The position numbers and the translations under genes are program-made. Positions 23,875 to 33,123 of a stretch of 48,900 bases of DNA are shown here, piece after piece; positions within the stretch are counted from its first letter, which is position 1, and every line of letters starts with the position of its first letter. The notes under the pieces are model-generated. The model was not told where the DNA came from, did no database searches, and saw only the letters and a list, made by a program, of their open reading frames with translations. Source of the DNA: an uncultured Clostridia bacterium (lineage in GTDB: Bacteria; Bacillota; Clostridia; UMGS1883); NCBI GenBank assembly GCA_947630975.1, contig CANRJP010000008.1:1-48900 (forward strand), given 5' to 3'.

Positions 23875-24439
23875 ATCGGCGGTTGAGGCGATACTGTTTT
23901 CGGTTGGCGACGCCGTGGAGCTGGAAAAACTCATGTCGGCCCTCGACGTTGATACGGACGCTCTTAATGCCGCCATTGAGAGCCTGAAAAAAAATCTTGA
24001 AAACAGGGGAATAAGGCTGATTGAAATAGGGGAGAGCGTACAGCTCTGTTCCGCGCCTGAATACTTTGCATATATACAAAAGGCGGTACAGCTCCGCAAA
24101 CAGGCCGGTCTCAGCTCCGCCGCGCTGGAAACTCTTTCTATAATCGCGTATAATCAACCCGTCACCAAGGGAAAAATAGAATTTATACGGGGAGTTGACT
24201 GCTCCCACAGTGTGACAAGGCTGCTGGAGCGCGGCTTTATCGACGAAGTGGGCCGGGCGGAGACGCCCGGAAGGCCGATTTTGTACGGTACGACGGAGGA
24301 ATTTCTTCGGTGCTTCGGCCTGAAAAATCTTAATCAGCTTCCGCCTCTGCCTGAAAAACAGAAACCGCCCGAGGCCGTGCCGCCCGCGGTACCCGACATA
24401 ATCGCGGATGCGGCCGCGGAGGAAACGGAGATGAGTTAG
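23852..24439 (+). CDS. scpB: Segregation and condensation protein B
   Basis: 195 residues with two winged-helix domains, partner of ScpA in the SMC condensin complex. Motifs: ESAVEAILFSVGDAV at the start, LSSAALETLSIIAYNQPVTK and IEFIRGVDCSHSVTRLLERG in the middle, PGRPILYGTTEEFLRCFGL later. It appears to start at TTG 23852, shortly after GGAGGGAG; TTG 23858 is an alternative. The last 30 residues are Pro/Glu-rich and not part of the fold. Confidence 0.93.
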   Translation: MTLEKNIESAVEAILFSVGDAVELEKLMSALDVDTDALNAAIESLKKNLENRGIRLIEIGESVQLCSAPEYFAYIQKAVQLRKQAGLSSAALETLSIIAYNQPVTKGKIEFIRGVDCSHSVTRLLERGFIDEVGRAETPGRPILYGTTEEFLRCFGLKNLNQLPPLPEKQKPPEAVPPAVPDIIADAAAEETEMS

Positions 24440-25168
24440 TTGATAGTCCTTGCCGTTGTCGCCGTCCTGTTGGCAGCGATTTTGCTGGCGCCGATAAGAG
24501 TTTTCGCGGTCTATCGCGGCAGCTTGAGCGTTTGGGTAAAGGTGCTTTTTCTGCGGTATGATGTCTTGCCAAAAAGAAAAAAGCTCGAAAAGGCGGAAAA
24601 GCCGCTTGAAAATCCGCCTGAAAATCCGCCTGAACCGCCTAAAAAAGAACCCGTGAAGCCTCCGGAGCCTCCCAAACCGCGCCCGGAGAAAATGAAGCCT
24701 GAGAAGGAACCGCCGAGGCAAAAAAAAGATTTGTCAGAGCCCCCGAAAACGGAACCCTCTCCGGAAGTGAAGGACGTTGAGGAAACAACAGGCTTTGTGG
24801 ACAAATTCCTTCATTATTATGAGATGGCGAACGAGCTGTTCGGCCCCTTTAAAAGGGCTCTGCGGCGGCTGCTGAAGCTGCGTCTGCTTAAAGCCGACGT
24901 ATGGGTGGGCGTTCAGGATGCCGCCGACACAGCCGTCTACACCGGAATGCTTTGGGCCGTGGCAGGCAATCTGCTGGGACTTCTTACCCAGTTCGTCACC
25001 GTGGAAAGACCGGAGATAAATATTGCGCCCGCCTATAATCAAACCGTTCTCAAAGCGGAGGGCGAGTGTATAATCCGCACAAATCCGGCAAATATAATAG
25101 GAGCGGCAGCGATCGCGGCCCTTGGCTGGCTAAGATATAAAAAACAGATCAGGAGGAATAAAAAATGA
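24440..25168 (+). CDS. DUF2953-like membrane-anchored protein with Pro-rich linker
   Basis: 242 residues from TTG 24440, directly after the scpB stop. One N-terminal membrane helix (IVLAVVAVLLAAILLAPI) is followed by a 90-residue linker rich in Pro, Lys and Glu with repeats such as ENPPEPPKK, then a globular C-terminal part (LLKADVWVGVQDAADTAVYTGML, EINIAPAYNQTVLKAEGEC) typical of DUF2953. In spore formers this family usually sits right before ytfJ, as here. The function is unknown; a sporulation link is inferred from that pairing. It overlaps ytfJ by four bases. Confidence 0.85.
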   Translation: MIVLAVVAVLLAAILLAPIRVFAVYRGSLSVWVKVLFLRYDVLPKRKKLEKAEKPLENPPENPPEPPKKEPVKPPEPPKPRPEKMKPEKEPPRQKKDLSEPPKTEPSPEVKDVEETTGFVDKFLHYYEMANELFGPFKRALRRLLKLRLLKADVWVGVQDAADTAVYTGMLWAVAGNLLGLLTQFVTVERPEINIAPAYNQTVLKAEGECIIRTNPANIIGAAAIAALGWLRYKKQIRRNKK

Positions 25169-25545
25169 GCGAACATCCCTTGAATGACCTTATAGGAACG
25201 GCCCTTACCAACATCAAGTCCATGGTGGACGTGAACACAATCATCGGCAATCCCGTTGAAACCGCCAACGGCGCGGTCATAATCCCCGTGTCCCGAGTGG
25301 GCTTTGGCTTTGCCGCCGGCGGCAGCGACATTCCGTCGAAGGAGCCGACGGCCAAAAATTTCGGCGGCGGCAGCGGCGCTGGCATTTCGATATCGCCCAT
25401 TGGCTTTCTTGTCGTCAACGGCGATACGGTCAAGCTTTTGCCTGTGAACTCCGCCAACACCACTGTCGATAAGCTCATAGACAGCGTGCCCGAAATGTTC
25501 GACAAGGTCAGTAGCTTTATCAACAAAAAGAAGAGCACCGAATGA
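25165..25545 (+). CDS. ytfJ: GerW/YtfJ-family sporulation protein
   Basis: 126 residues, normal family length. The core VDVNTIIGNPVETANGAVIIPVSRV (residues 21-45 region) followed by GFGFAAGGSD and FGGGSGAGISISPIGFLVV defines the family. In Bacillus subtilis YtfJ/GerW is made in the forespore and is needed for germination. ATGA overlap with the DUF2953 gene shows coupling; a strong terminator follows, so this is the end of the lysA-to-ytfJ run of genes. Confidence 0.93.
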   Translation: MSEHPLNDLIGTALTNIKSMVDVNTIIGNPVETANGAVIIPVSRVGFGFAAGGSDIPSKEPTAKNFGGGSGAGISISPIGFLVVNGDTVKLLPVNSANTTVDKLIDSVPEMFDKVSSFINKKKSTE

Positions 25546-25556
25546 GCATAGTTTGT

Positions 25557-25595
25557 AAAAATGCCCGCCGAGTAAAGGCTCGGTGGGCATTTTTA
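25557..25595. terminator. Bidirectional terminator between ytfJ and dnaJ
   Basis: AAAAATGCCCGCCGAG and CTCGGTGGGCATTTTT form a 16-bp stem (one G-T pair) with a six-base loop and T tracts on both strands. Confidence 0.9.
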
Positions 25596-25621
25596 TATGT
25601 GTTTGGCGGGGTCATTACGGA

Positions 25622-26764
25622 CTACTTGTTAAAATAATCCTTGATTATGTCCTTAAATTTCCGACCCTTGTTATAGTTCTTCTCGTTGCTTTCCTCGGCG
25701 AACTGAGCCAAAATCTCCCGCTGGCGGGAGGTGAGGTTCTTGGGCACCTCTACATTTACCTTGACATACTGATCCCCACGGACGCCTGAGCGGACGGAGG
25801 CAATACCCTTACCGCGGAACCGGAATTGGTCGCCGTTTTGGGTACCCTCGGGTATCTTATACTTCACAGGCCCGTCAAGGGTCGGTATTTCAAGCTCACA
25901 GCCCAGCGCCGCCTGAACGAAGGTAATAGGAATTTCAAGATGAACGTTATTCCCGTCGCGGCGGAATATCTTGTGGGGTTTGATGTTGACCGTCACGAAC
26001 AGATCGCCGTTGGGGCCGCCCCGGCTTCCGGCCTCGCCCTGGCCCCGGGCGGAAATGGTCTGGCCGTCGTCGATGCCGGCGGGAATTTTTATGTCAATAT
26101 TCTTCTGAACCCTGATACGGCCGCTGCCGCTGCACTTTTGGCACGGCTCTTTTATAATTTTGCCGCTGCCGCCGCAGGTGCGGCAGGTGCTTGTTGTCTG
26201 GAACTGGCCGAGGGGGGTCTGCTGAACCTGACGTACCTGACCGCTGCCGTGGCAGGTGGGACAGGTCTCGGGACTGGTACCGGCTTTGGCGCCGCTGCCG
26301 CCGCAGGCGTCGCAGTTTTCGGACTTGTTGACGGTGATCTTTTTGGTGCAGCCAAAGGCCGCCTCCTCAAAGGTAAGGGTGATGTACTGCTGAATGTCCT
26401 GACCCTTTCGTGGGCCGCCTCGCCGCTGACCTCCGCCGAAGCCCCCGCCGAAAAAGCTGCCGAATATGTCGCCCAAATCGCCCATGTCGAAGTCGCCGAA
26501 GCCGCCGTAGCTTCCTCCTCCGGCTCCGTAGTTGGGGTCGACGCCGGCGTGGCCGAACTGGTCATAGCGGGCGCGTTTCTCGCTGTCGCTGAGGACGCCG
26601 TAGGCTTCGCCTATCTCCTTGAATTTTTCGGCCGCGTCCGGATTGTCTTTGTTCAAGTCGGGGTGGTACTGCTTTGCCAGTTTTCGGTAGGCCTTTTTTA
26701 TTTCATCGTCGGAAGCGCCCTTCTGCACTCCCAGAACCTCGTAATAATCTCTTTTTTCTGCCAC
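25622..26764 (-). CDS. dnaJ: Chaperone protein DnaJ
   Basis: 380 residues from GTG 26764, nine bases after AGGAG; the longer open frame to 26800 has no ribosome site. Class I DnaJ: J-domain with HPD at 34-36, Gly/Phe-rich region ([13 protein letters not shown]), zinc domain with four CxxCxGxG repeats ([32 protein letters not shown]), then the substrate-binding C-terminal domains. It stimulates DnaK and holds unfolded proteins. Last gene of hrcA-grpE-dnaK-dnaJ, 62 bp after dnaK with a hairpin between. Confidence 0.97.
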   Translation of the reverse strand: MAEKRDYYEVLGVQKGASDDEIKKAYRKLAKQYHPDLNKDNPDAAEKFKEIGEAYGVLSDSEKRARYDQFGHAGVDPNYGAGGGSYGGFGDFDMGDLGDIFGSFFGGGFGGGQRRGGPRKGQDIQQYITLTFEEAAFGCTKKITVNKSENCDACGGSGAKAGTSPETCPTCHGSGQVRQVQQTPLGQFQTTSTCRTCGGSGKIIKEPCQKCSGSGRIRVQKNIDIKIPAGIDDGQTISARGQGEAGSRGGPNGDLFVTVNIKPHKIFRRDGNNVHLEIPITFVQAALGCELEIPTLDGPVKYKIPEGTQNGDQFRFRGKGIASVRSGVRGDQYVKVNVEVPKNLTSRQREILAQFAEESNEKNYNKGRKFKDIIKDYFNK

Positions 26765-26789
26765 AGCTATCTTCTCCTGATATTGCGGT

Positions 26790-26814
26790 ATAAGGGGCAT
26801 AAAATGCCCCTTAT
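26790..26814 (-). other. Hairpin between dnaK and dnaJ
   Basis: Perfect 11-bp arms ATAAGGGGCAT / ATGCCCCTTAT with a three-base loop, in the 62-bp gap. It has no T tract, so RNA stability or partial attenuation is more likely than full termination. Confidence 0.6.
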
Positions 26815-26826
26815 ATCCCTATTGAA

Positions 26827-28677
<1,851 letters not shown>

Positions 28678-28717
28678 TTATCTTCCTTTCTTTATTTCAA
28701 CTATATATTTATATAAT

Positions 28718-29290
28718 TTAATTTGCTACCTTTACCATGCTGTGCCTTATTATCCTGTCGCCCATTTTGTAGCCCTTTTGCAGCTCCTGAACGATAACGT
28801 TTTCACTCAAGTTTTCGTCCTCTACGTGCATAACGGCCTCGTGAAGCTCCGGATCAAAGGCGGTTCCCTCACCGGCCTCTATTACCTCGATGCCCAGCTT
28901 GGCGAAAACCTCGTCCAACTGCTTTTTTACCAGAACAACGCCGTCATAGAAGGAATTTTTTTCCGTTTCGATGCTCAAGGCCCGCTCAAGATTGTCCATG
29001 ACCGGCAGGAATTTTGCCGCCGCGCCGGCCCTTGCATCGGGATAAATGCTTTCTTTCTCCCTTATGCTGCGCTTACGGTAGTTGTCGTATTCGGCCAATG
29101 TGCGAAGATATTTTTCGTTAAGGCTTTTATATTTTTCTTCCGCCTCGTTTTCCGCGGGTTCCGACGGCACTTGTTCAGGCTGCGGCTGTTCAGACTGTGT
29201 CTGTTCGGGCTGCGGCTCCTCCTGAGTCTGCGGAGCTTCCTGCCGCTCCTCGGCCTGATTTTCCGTTTCTTTTGTCTTTTTTTTGCTCAT
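28718..29290 (-). CDS. grpE: Nucleotide exchange factor GrpE
   Basis: 190 residues. A low-complexity Glu/Gln/Pro N-terminus (about 55 residues) is followed by a long coiled-coil helix (LNEKYLRTLAEYDNYRKR) and the family motif FLPVMDNLERAL, then the beta-wing end VIEAGEGTAFDPELHEAV and VIVQELQKGYKMGDRIIR. It releases ADP from DnaK. It lies 43 bp before dnaK and 17 bp after hrcA in one heat-shock operon. Confidence 0.96.
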   Translation of the reverse strand: MSKKKTKETENQAEERQEAPQTQEEPQPEQTQSEQPQPEQVPSEPAENEAEEKYKSLNEKYLRTLAEYDNYRKRSIREKESIYPDARAGAAAKFLPVMDNLERALSIETEKNSFYDGVVLVKKQLDEVFAKLGIEVIEAGEGTAFDPELHEAVMHVEDENLSENVIVQELQKGYKMGDRIIRHSMVKVAN

Positions 29291-29307
29291 GCTATCATTC
29301 CTCTCAA

Positions 29308-30348
29308 TTAATCCTGTCCCATCATGCGTCCCAATATTTCAGCCAATCTGTCGTTTATCATCTCCAGAGAGGAGACAACTCTGGCATAATCCATTCTTGT
29401 GGGGCCTATTATTCCTATTTTACCACGGAGCTTGTCGCCCACGTGATAATTCGCCACAACGATGCTGGTGTCCTTCATGCTCTCCACGCCGCTTTCGCTG
29501 CCGATCTTGATACTGATGTCGTCGCTGTCGTCACCCATCAGGGAAAGCATCTTGCCCACATTTTCCCGGCTGTCCATGAACGAGAAAAACTCTCTGGCCT
29601 TATCTATGTCCGAGAACTCCGGGTTATTCAGTATATTCGACGCGCCGCCGATATATACTCTGGCGCTTTCCTCTTTCAGGCATTCAAGCACGAAGGAGAT
29701 AACGATCTTCAGCAGTTCGCCGTACTCGCCCATGGCCTCGTACATGAGCATTACCCGGGCGGGGGTTATGTCCGCGGCGGACAGGCCCACAAGGTTTTTG
29801 GATATGAAGCCGCTCACCGCGTCGATGGCGGAATAGTCGATGTCCGTGCTGAAATGTATGCGGCGGTTTTTTACCACCCCCGCGTCGGTTACTACGACCA
29901 CCAGCGCCATGCGCTCCTCTATGAGGACAAGGCGGACGCTGCGCACCCTACCCTTGTTTTCCTTGGGGAAGGCCACGACAGCCGGGTATTTAGTGACTTT
30001 TGAAATTATGTCGGAAATTTCGGAGATAACGCCCTCCAGTTGGTCATACTTCCTGTCCATTGTTTTTTGCAGGCCGGAAATCTCGTCCACGGTCAGGCTG
30101 TAGCGCCGCATAAGCGAGTCCACATAAAATCTGTAACCCATCTCCGACGGAATACGGCCGGCGGAGGTGTGCGGCTTTTCAAGATAGCCCATTTCCTCAA
30201 GATCGGCCATTTCGTTGCGTATGGTGGCCGCCGACAGGCCCAAGTCGTGATTTTTTGCGATATTTCTGGAACCCACGGGCTCCGCCGTGGCGATGTAGTC
30301 CTCGACTATCGCCTGAAGAATAATGCGTTTTCGTTGGCTCAGCTCCAT
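29308..30348 (-). CDS. hrcA: Heat-inducible transcription repressor HrcA
   Basis: 346 residues from ATG 30348, with GAGGCGGGAAC upstream; the longer frame to 30426 would cover the operator leader and is rejected. The winged helix reads LSQRKRIILQAIVEDYIATAEPVGSR and LSAATIRNEMADLEEMGYLEKPHTSAGRIP. The C-terminal part is the usual GAF-like dimerisation domain. HrcA binds CIRCE and represses this operon; GroEL modulates it. A perfect CIRCE lies 68 bp before its start, so it is autoregulated. Confidence 0.97.
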   Translation of the reverse strand: MELSQRKRIILQAIVEDYIATAEPVGSRNIAKNHDLGLSAATIRNEMADLEEMGYLEKPHTSAGRIPSEMGYRFYVDSLMRRYSLTVDEISGLQKTMDRKYDQLEGVISEISDIISKVTKYPAVVAFPKENKGRVRSVRLVLIEERMALVVVVTDAGVVKNRRIHFSTDIDYSAIDAVSGFISKNLVGLSAADITPARVMLMYEAMGEYGELLKIVISFVLECLKEESARVYIGGASNILNNPEFSDIDKAREFFSFMDSRENVGKMLSLMGDDSDDISIKIGSESGVESMKDTSIVVANYHVGDKLRGKIGIIGPTRMDYARVVSSLEMINDRLAEILGRMMGQD

Positions 30349-30415
30349 GTTCCCGCCTCTTTTCTCAGGTAAACGCCGGTCAAATTTGCGTTTACTCAGA
30401 GCCTCGCTCTTGTTG

Positions 30416-30442
30416 TTAGCACTCACTCTCTCTGAGTGCTAA
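30416..30442 (-). promoter_or_regulatory. CIRCE operator (HrcA-binding site)
   Basis: TTAGCACTC, nine bases, GAGTGCTAA: exact match to the CIRCE inverted repeat. It starts four bases after the -10 box on the reverse strand, so bound HrcA would cover the transcription start. Confidence 0.97.
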
Positions 30443-30446
30443 CAAT

Positions 30447-30475
30447 AAGATACCACTATAAGAAGGATTTGTCAA
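30447..30475 (-). promoter_or_regulatory. Promoter of the hrcA-grpE-dnaK-dnaJ operon
   Basis: Reverse-strand TTGACA (30470-30475), 17-bp spacer, TATCTT (30447-30452), directly before CIRCE. Confidence 0.88.
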
Positions 30476-30564
30476 GTGTTTTTTGAAAAATTTTTATATA
30501 TTTTTATTTTGTTCATTTTTGGTCACAATAATTTAGTCACAATAATTTAATGGAGGCGAAAGAA

Positions 30565-30735
30565 TTGCAAGATAAAAAAAGACCGGTCGTGAGCCGGCAT
30601 GGGTTTACGGAAATGACGGACGCGGAGTTCGCCAGAGAATTTTCCATTCCCGAGGAGAGCGACGAAAGCGACGATCTTCCACGGGACGACGAGGAATATC
30701 CCGCCGAGGAAGAAAACGTGTGGAGCGGCCAGTAA
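30565..30735 (+). CDS. Small acidic protein of unknown function
   Basis: 56 residues if it starts at TTG 30565, eight bases after GGAGG (30552-30556); the ATG at 30550 overlaps that ribosome site and would leave none. TTG starts are also seen in other genes of this window. The sequence is very hydrophilic: KKRPVVSRHGFTEMTDAEFAREF, then an Asp/Glu-rich tail. No membrane span or cysteine. It sits alone between divergent hrcA and the blaI operon, with a hairpin after the stop. No family recognised; likely real because of ribosome site and terminator. Confidence 0.55.
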   Translation: MQDKKRPVVSRHGFTEMTDAEFAREFSIPEESDESDDLPRDDEEYPAEEENVWSGQ

Positions 30736-30762
30736 ACAGGGAGACAGTCTTTTAAGACGGTG

Positions 30763-30794
30763 CGGCACAAAGACCGACAACGGTCTTTGTGCCG
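30763..30794 (+). terminator. Terminator after the small acidic ORF
   Basis: Perfect 14-bp arms CGGCACAAAGACCG / CGGTCTTTGTGCCG with loop ACAA; a weak T tract (TATTGCCTTAATTTTTT) follows. Confidence 0.7.
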
Positions 30795-30832
30795 TATTGC
30801 CTTAATTTTTTATTGAAATAAAAAAAAAAAAC

Positions 30833-30861
30833 TTGACAAATTTGTTCGACAGGTGTAAAAT
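30833..30861 (+). promoter_or_regulatory. Promoter of the blaI-M56 operon
   Basis: TTGACA (30833-30838), 17-bp spacer, TAAAAT (30856-30861), overlapping the first BlaI-like dyad. Confidence 0.8.
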
Positions 30862-30885
30862 ATAAACCGAAATTAGACAAATGTA
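30848..30885 (+). promoter_or_regulatory. Two BlaI/MecI-type operators
   Basis: GACAGGTGTA (30848-30857) and GACAAATGTA (30876-30885), each followed by AAATATAA, spaced 28 bp. They match the ACAnnTGT core of BlaI/MecI boxes. One lies between -35 and -10, the other downstream of the start point, as expected for autorepression. Confidence 0.75.
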
Positions 30886-30903
30886 AAATATAAGGTGATA
30901 TTT

Positions 30904-31275
30904 ATGACGGAAAACAAAAGACTTCCCGAAAGCGAATTTGAAATAATGATGGCCGTGTGGGACGAGGACGGGCCCGTGACCTCCGAAATGCTGCTGGAAA
31001 AACTGCACAAAAGCTGGAAAAAGTCCACGCTGCTTAACTTCCTGTCTCGGCTCTGCGAGCGCGGCTTCCTCAACTGTGAAAAGCGGGGAAAGATAAACGT
31101 CTACACTCCTCTTGTACGGCGTGAGGATTACGTCCGACGGGAGAGCGCCAGCTTCTTGCAAAAGGTACATATGGGCTCCCTGACCGCGCTGGTGGCCTCA
31201 CTTTACGACGGACGGGCCATAACCGACTCCGATCTGGCGGAGCTGGAGGACTTCATCAGGGGGGCAAAGGAATGA
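30904..31275 (+). CDS. BlaI/MecI-family transcriptional repressor
   Basis: 123 residues from ATG 30904, eight bases after AAGGTG. The winged helix shows LPESEFEIMMAVWDEDGPVT and KKSTLLNFLSRLCERGFL, and the C-terminal dimerisation helices end in LAELEDFIRGAKE. Such repressors are cut by, or released after signalling from, the paired M56 receptor, which is encoded next (four-base overlap). No beta-lactamase gene is adjacent, so the regulon is probably the operon itself and unknown targets. Confidence 0.93.
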   Translation: MTENKRLPESEFEIMMAVWDEDGPVTSEMLLEKLHKSWKKSTLLNFLSRLCERGFLNCEKRGKINVYTPLVRREDYVRRESASFLQKVHMGSLTALVASLYDGRAITDSDLAELEDFIRGAKE

Positions 31276-32081
31276 TACCTGCTATCCTTGAAGTTTCCCT
31301 TTCGGTGTCGGCTGTTATCCTTTTGATGCTCATTCTCAACAAGTTTATTGACAGACGTTACATGGCTAAGGGAAAATATATTCTGTGGCTTATTTTGACG
31401 GTAAGGCTCCTCATTCCCGTGAGCGTTGAATTGCCCAAGGCTCCGGTGACAATCAGCGCTCCGGAGCGTGTCGTGGTTATAAGTCCTCCCGGCGCTTCTT
31501 TGCCCATCACCGTTATGCCCGAAAGTGAGCGGCGGGAGAGGGCAGCCTCCGACCAAGCCGCCGCCGCGAACTCCGCCGCCTATGTTCCGGTGATGACGCT
31601 GGAACGGCTGCTGCTAATTATTTGGGCTGTTGGGGCGGTGGGCTTTATGATGTGCCACATTATAAAATATTGGCGCTTTAAGTTGGCGGTAAAGCCCCGT
31701 CTCCGGCCCGAGGGGGAATATAACGGGGTGCCGGTGTTCCGGTGCGGCGCCATCGAAAGTCCCATGCTCACCGGATTTTTCAAGCCGGAAATACTTCTGC
31801 CGGAAATTGAGCTGACCCCCGAGGAGCTGAATGTGGTTTTCGCCCATGAATACACCCACTTCCGCCGCAGGGATCTGTGGTACAAGCTGCTGCTCCTGAC
31901 AGCCAACGCCGCCCACTGGTTCAATCCTCTTGTGTACCTTATGGCGCGTCAGGCCAACCGCGACTTGGAATACTCCTGCGACGACGCCGTGACGAGAGGT
32001 AAGGACATGGAGTTCCGCAAGCTTTACTCCATGACGGTCTTAAAAACTATGAAACGGGGTGGTTCGTCTTATGAAAAATAA
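31272..32081 (+). CDS. M56 (BlaR1-type) metalloprotease, lacking the sensor half
   Basis: 269 residues. Two N-terminal helices, a loop, a third helix (LLLIIWAVGAVGFMMCHII, 113-131), then the cytoplasmic gluzincin domain: AHEYTHFRRRD with the zinc motif His192-Glu193-His196 and the third ligand Glu233 in DLEYSCDDAV. A normal BlaR1-like protein continues through a conserved linker, a fourth helix and an extracellular sensor. This one stops right after MTVLKTMKRGG, and the missing linker, helix and an external domain are found in the next gene, which overlaps it by 11 bases. It probably signals together with that protein. Confidence 0.9.
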   Translation: MIPAILEVSLSVSAVILLMLILNKFIDRRYMAKGKYILWLILTVRLLIPVSVELPKAPVTISAPERVVVISPPGASLPITVMPESERRERAASDQAAAANSAAYVPVMTLERLLLIIWAVGAVGFMMCHIIKYWRFKLAVKPRLRPEGEYNGVPVFRCGAIESPMLTGFFKPEILLPEIELTPEELNVVFAHEYTHFRRRDLWYKLLLLTANAAHWFNPLVYLMARQANRDLEYSCDDAVTRGKDMEFRKLYSMTVLKTMKRGGSSYEK

Positions 32082-33123
32082 ATATATATCTCCGCCCTTT
32101 CTGTCCACGTCCTTCAGCGAGAGCGGCAAAAAAGCGAAGGATCGCTTTTCAAACATATTGAACACCAAAGCAAAAAAGACGGGCGCGGGGCTTGTCGCTT
32201 TTGCGGTCATGACAGTTTTCGCCGCCGGAGCGTTGGTGGCCTGTAAGAGCGAGGAACCCGAGCCGCCCGAGGCGGAAACCGTCCTGACCGGCAAGGCGGC
32301 GGAGCTTTACGCCCTGCGGGGCGGGGATATCGGCGAAATAACCTCCGCGCTTGACATCGCCGGCAGGCTTGGCCCCTTTGAAACGGAAATAAACTACGGA
32401 GACGGAGCGGCGGACAATATGCCCGAGTTGATGCTGTCATTTGCGGAGCCCTTCGGCGAAAGGGGAGAGTACGACTGCTGCCGCATAATGTTACAGTACG
32501 CCGATCTTATACTGACTCTTGCGCCGGAGCTGAATTCCGTGGCCTGGCGCGACGGTGGGAGCGGTGTCGAATGGCACAGTCCAAGGAAAGCGGACACCGG
32601 TGACGGCACCAACGCCGCTGCCTTTGCGCGGCGGTACGCCGGCGCCATGGTGGAGATCGAAAGTCCCACCGTTCGGGAATATCTCGAAGCCGCCGAGCCG
32701 GAGGAGTTTCGGGAGCACGCTCTTGTATTAAACTACATGGGCGCGGAGAACAGGCCGCTTCTGGACGCTTTTCTTGATGACGTGAAAAACCGCCGCCCGA
32801 CCTCCCTTGACGTGGTGCAGTATACCGTTGAGGGCGACCCGATCCTTTCAAGGATAGTCTATGACGGGTACCGCTATTACGGCGGCAAAGACAGCAGCCG
32901 CGACAGGTTTGGCGACGGACTGTATCTGGATTACGGAGAGTACGACCATCTCAGGGTTTTCAATGACTACGGTGCGGCGAACTTTTACCTGCTGGACGAT
33001 ACAAGCCTGACCCACGAGGATATTATGCACTATTTTATGAGCAGCGCGAATTTGGAGCCTATAAAAGTGCGGACACTATTTTATATCGAGGGGGAAAACG
33101 AGTATGAAGAAGCAATTTATTAA
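32071..33123 (+). CDS. Separate sensor half of the M56 receptor, paralogue A
   Basis: 350 residues from ATG 32071, eight bases after GGGGTGG. Residues 8-34 (PPFLSTSFSESG, then KAKDRFSNIL) correspond to the cytoplasmic linker that in one-piece M56 proteins follows the protease domain. A transmembrane helix (37-57) ends in LVAC, a lipobox-like Cys58. About 290 extracellular residues follow with no domain I recognise; an acidic, soluble sensor or ligand-binding part is assumed. It overlaps the protease gene (11 bases) and paralogue B (20 bases). Role as detachable sensor is an inference from domain order. Confidence 0.8.
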   Translation: MKNKYISPPFLSTSFSESGKKAKDRFSNILNTKAKKTGAGLVAFAVMTVFAAGALVACKSEEPEPPEAETVLTGKAAELYALRGGDIGEITSALDIAGRLGPFETEINYGDGAADNMPELMLSFAEPFGERGEYDCCRIMLQYADLILTLAPELNSVAWRDGGSGVEWHSPRKADTGDGTNAAAFARRYAGAMVEIESPTVREYLEAAEPEEFREHALVLNYMGAENRPLLDAFLDDVKNRRPTSLDVVQYTVEGDPILSRIVYDGYRYYGGKDSSRDRFGDGLYLDYGEYDHLRVFNDYGAANFYLLDDTSLTHEDIMHYFMSSANLEPIKVRTLFYIEGENEYEEAIY

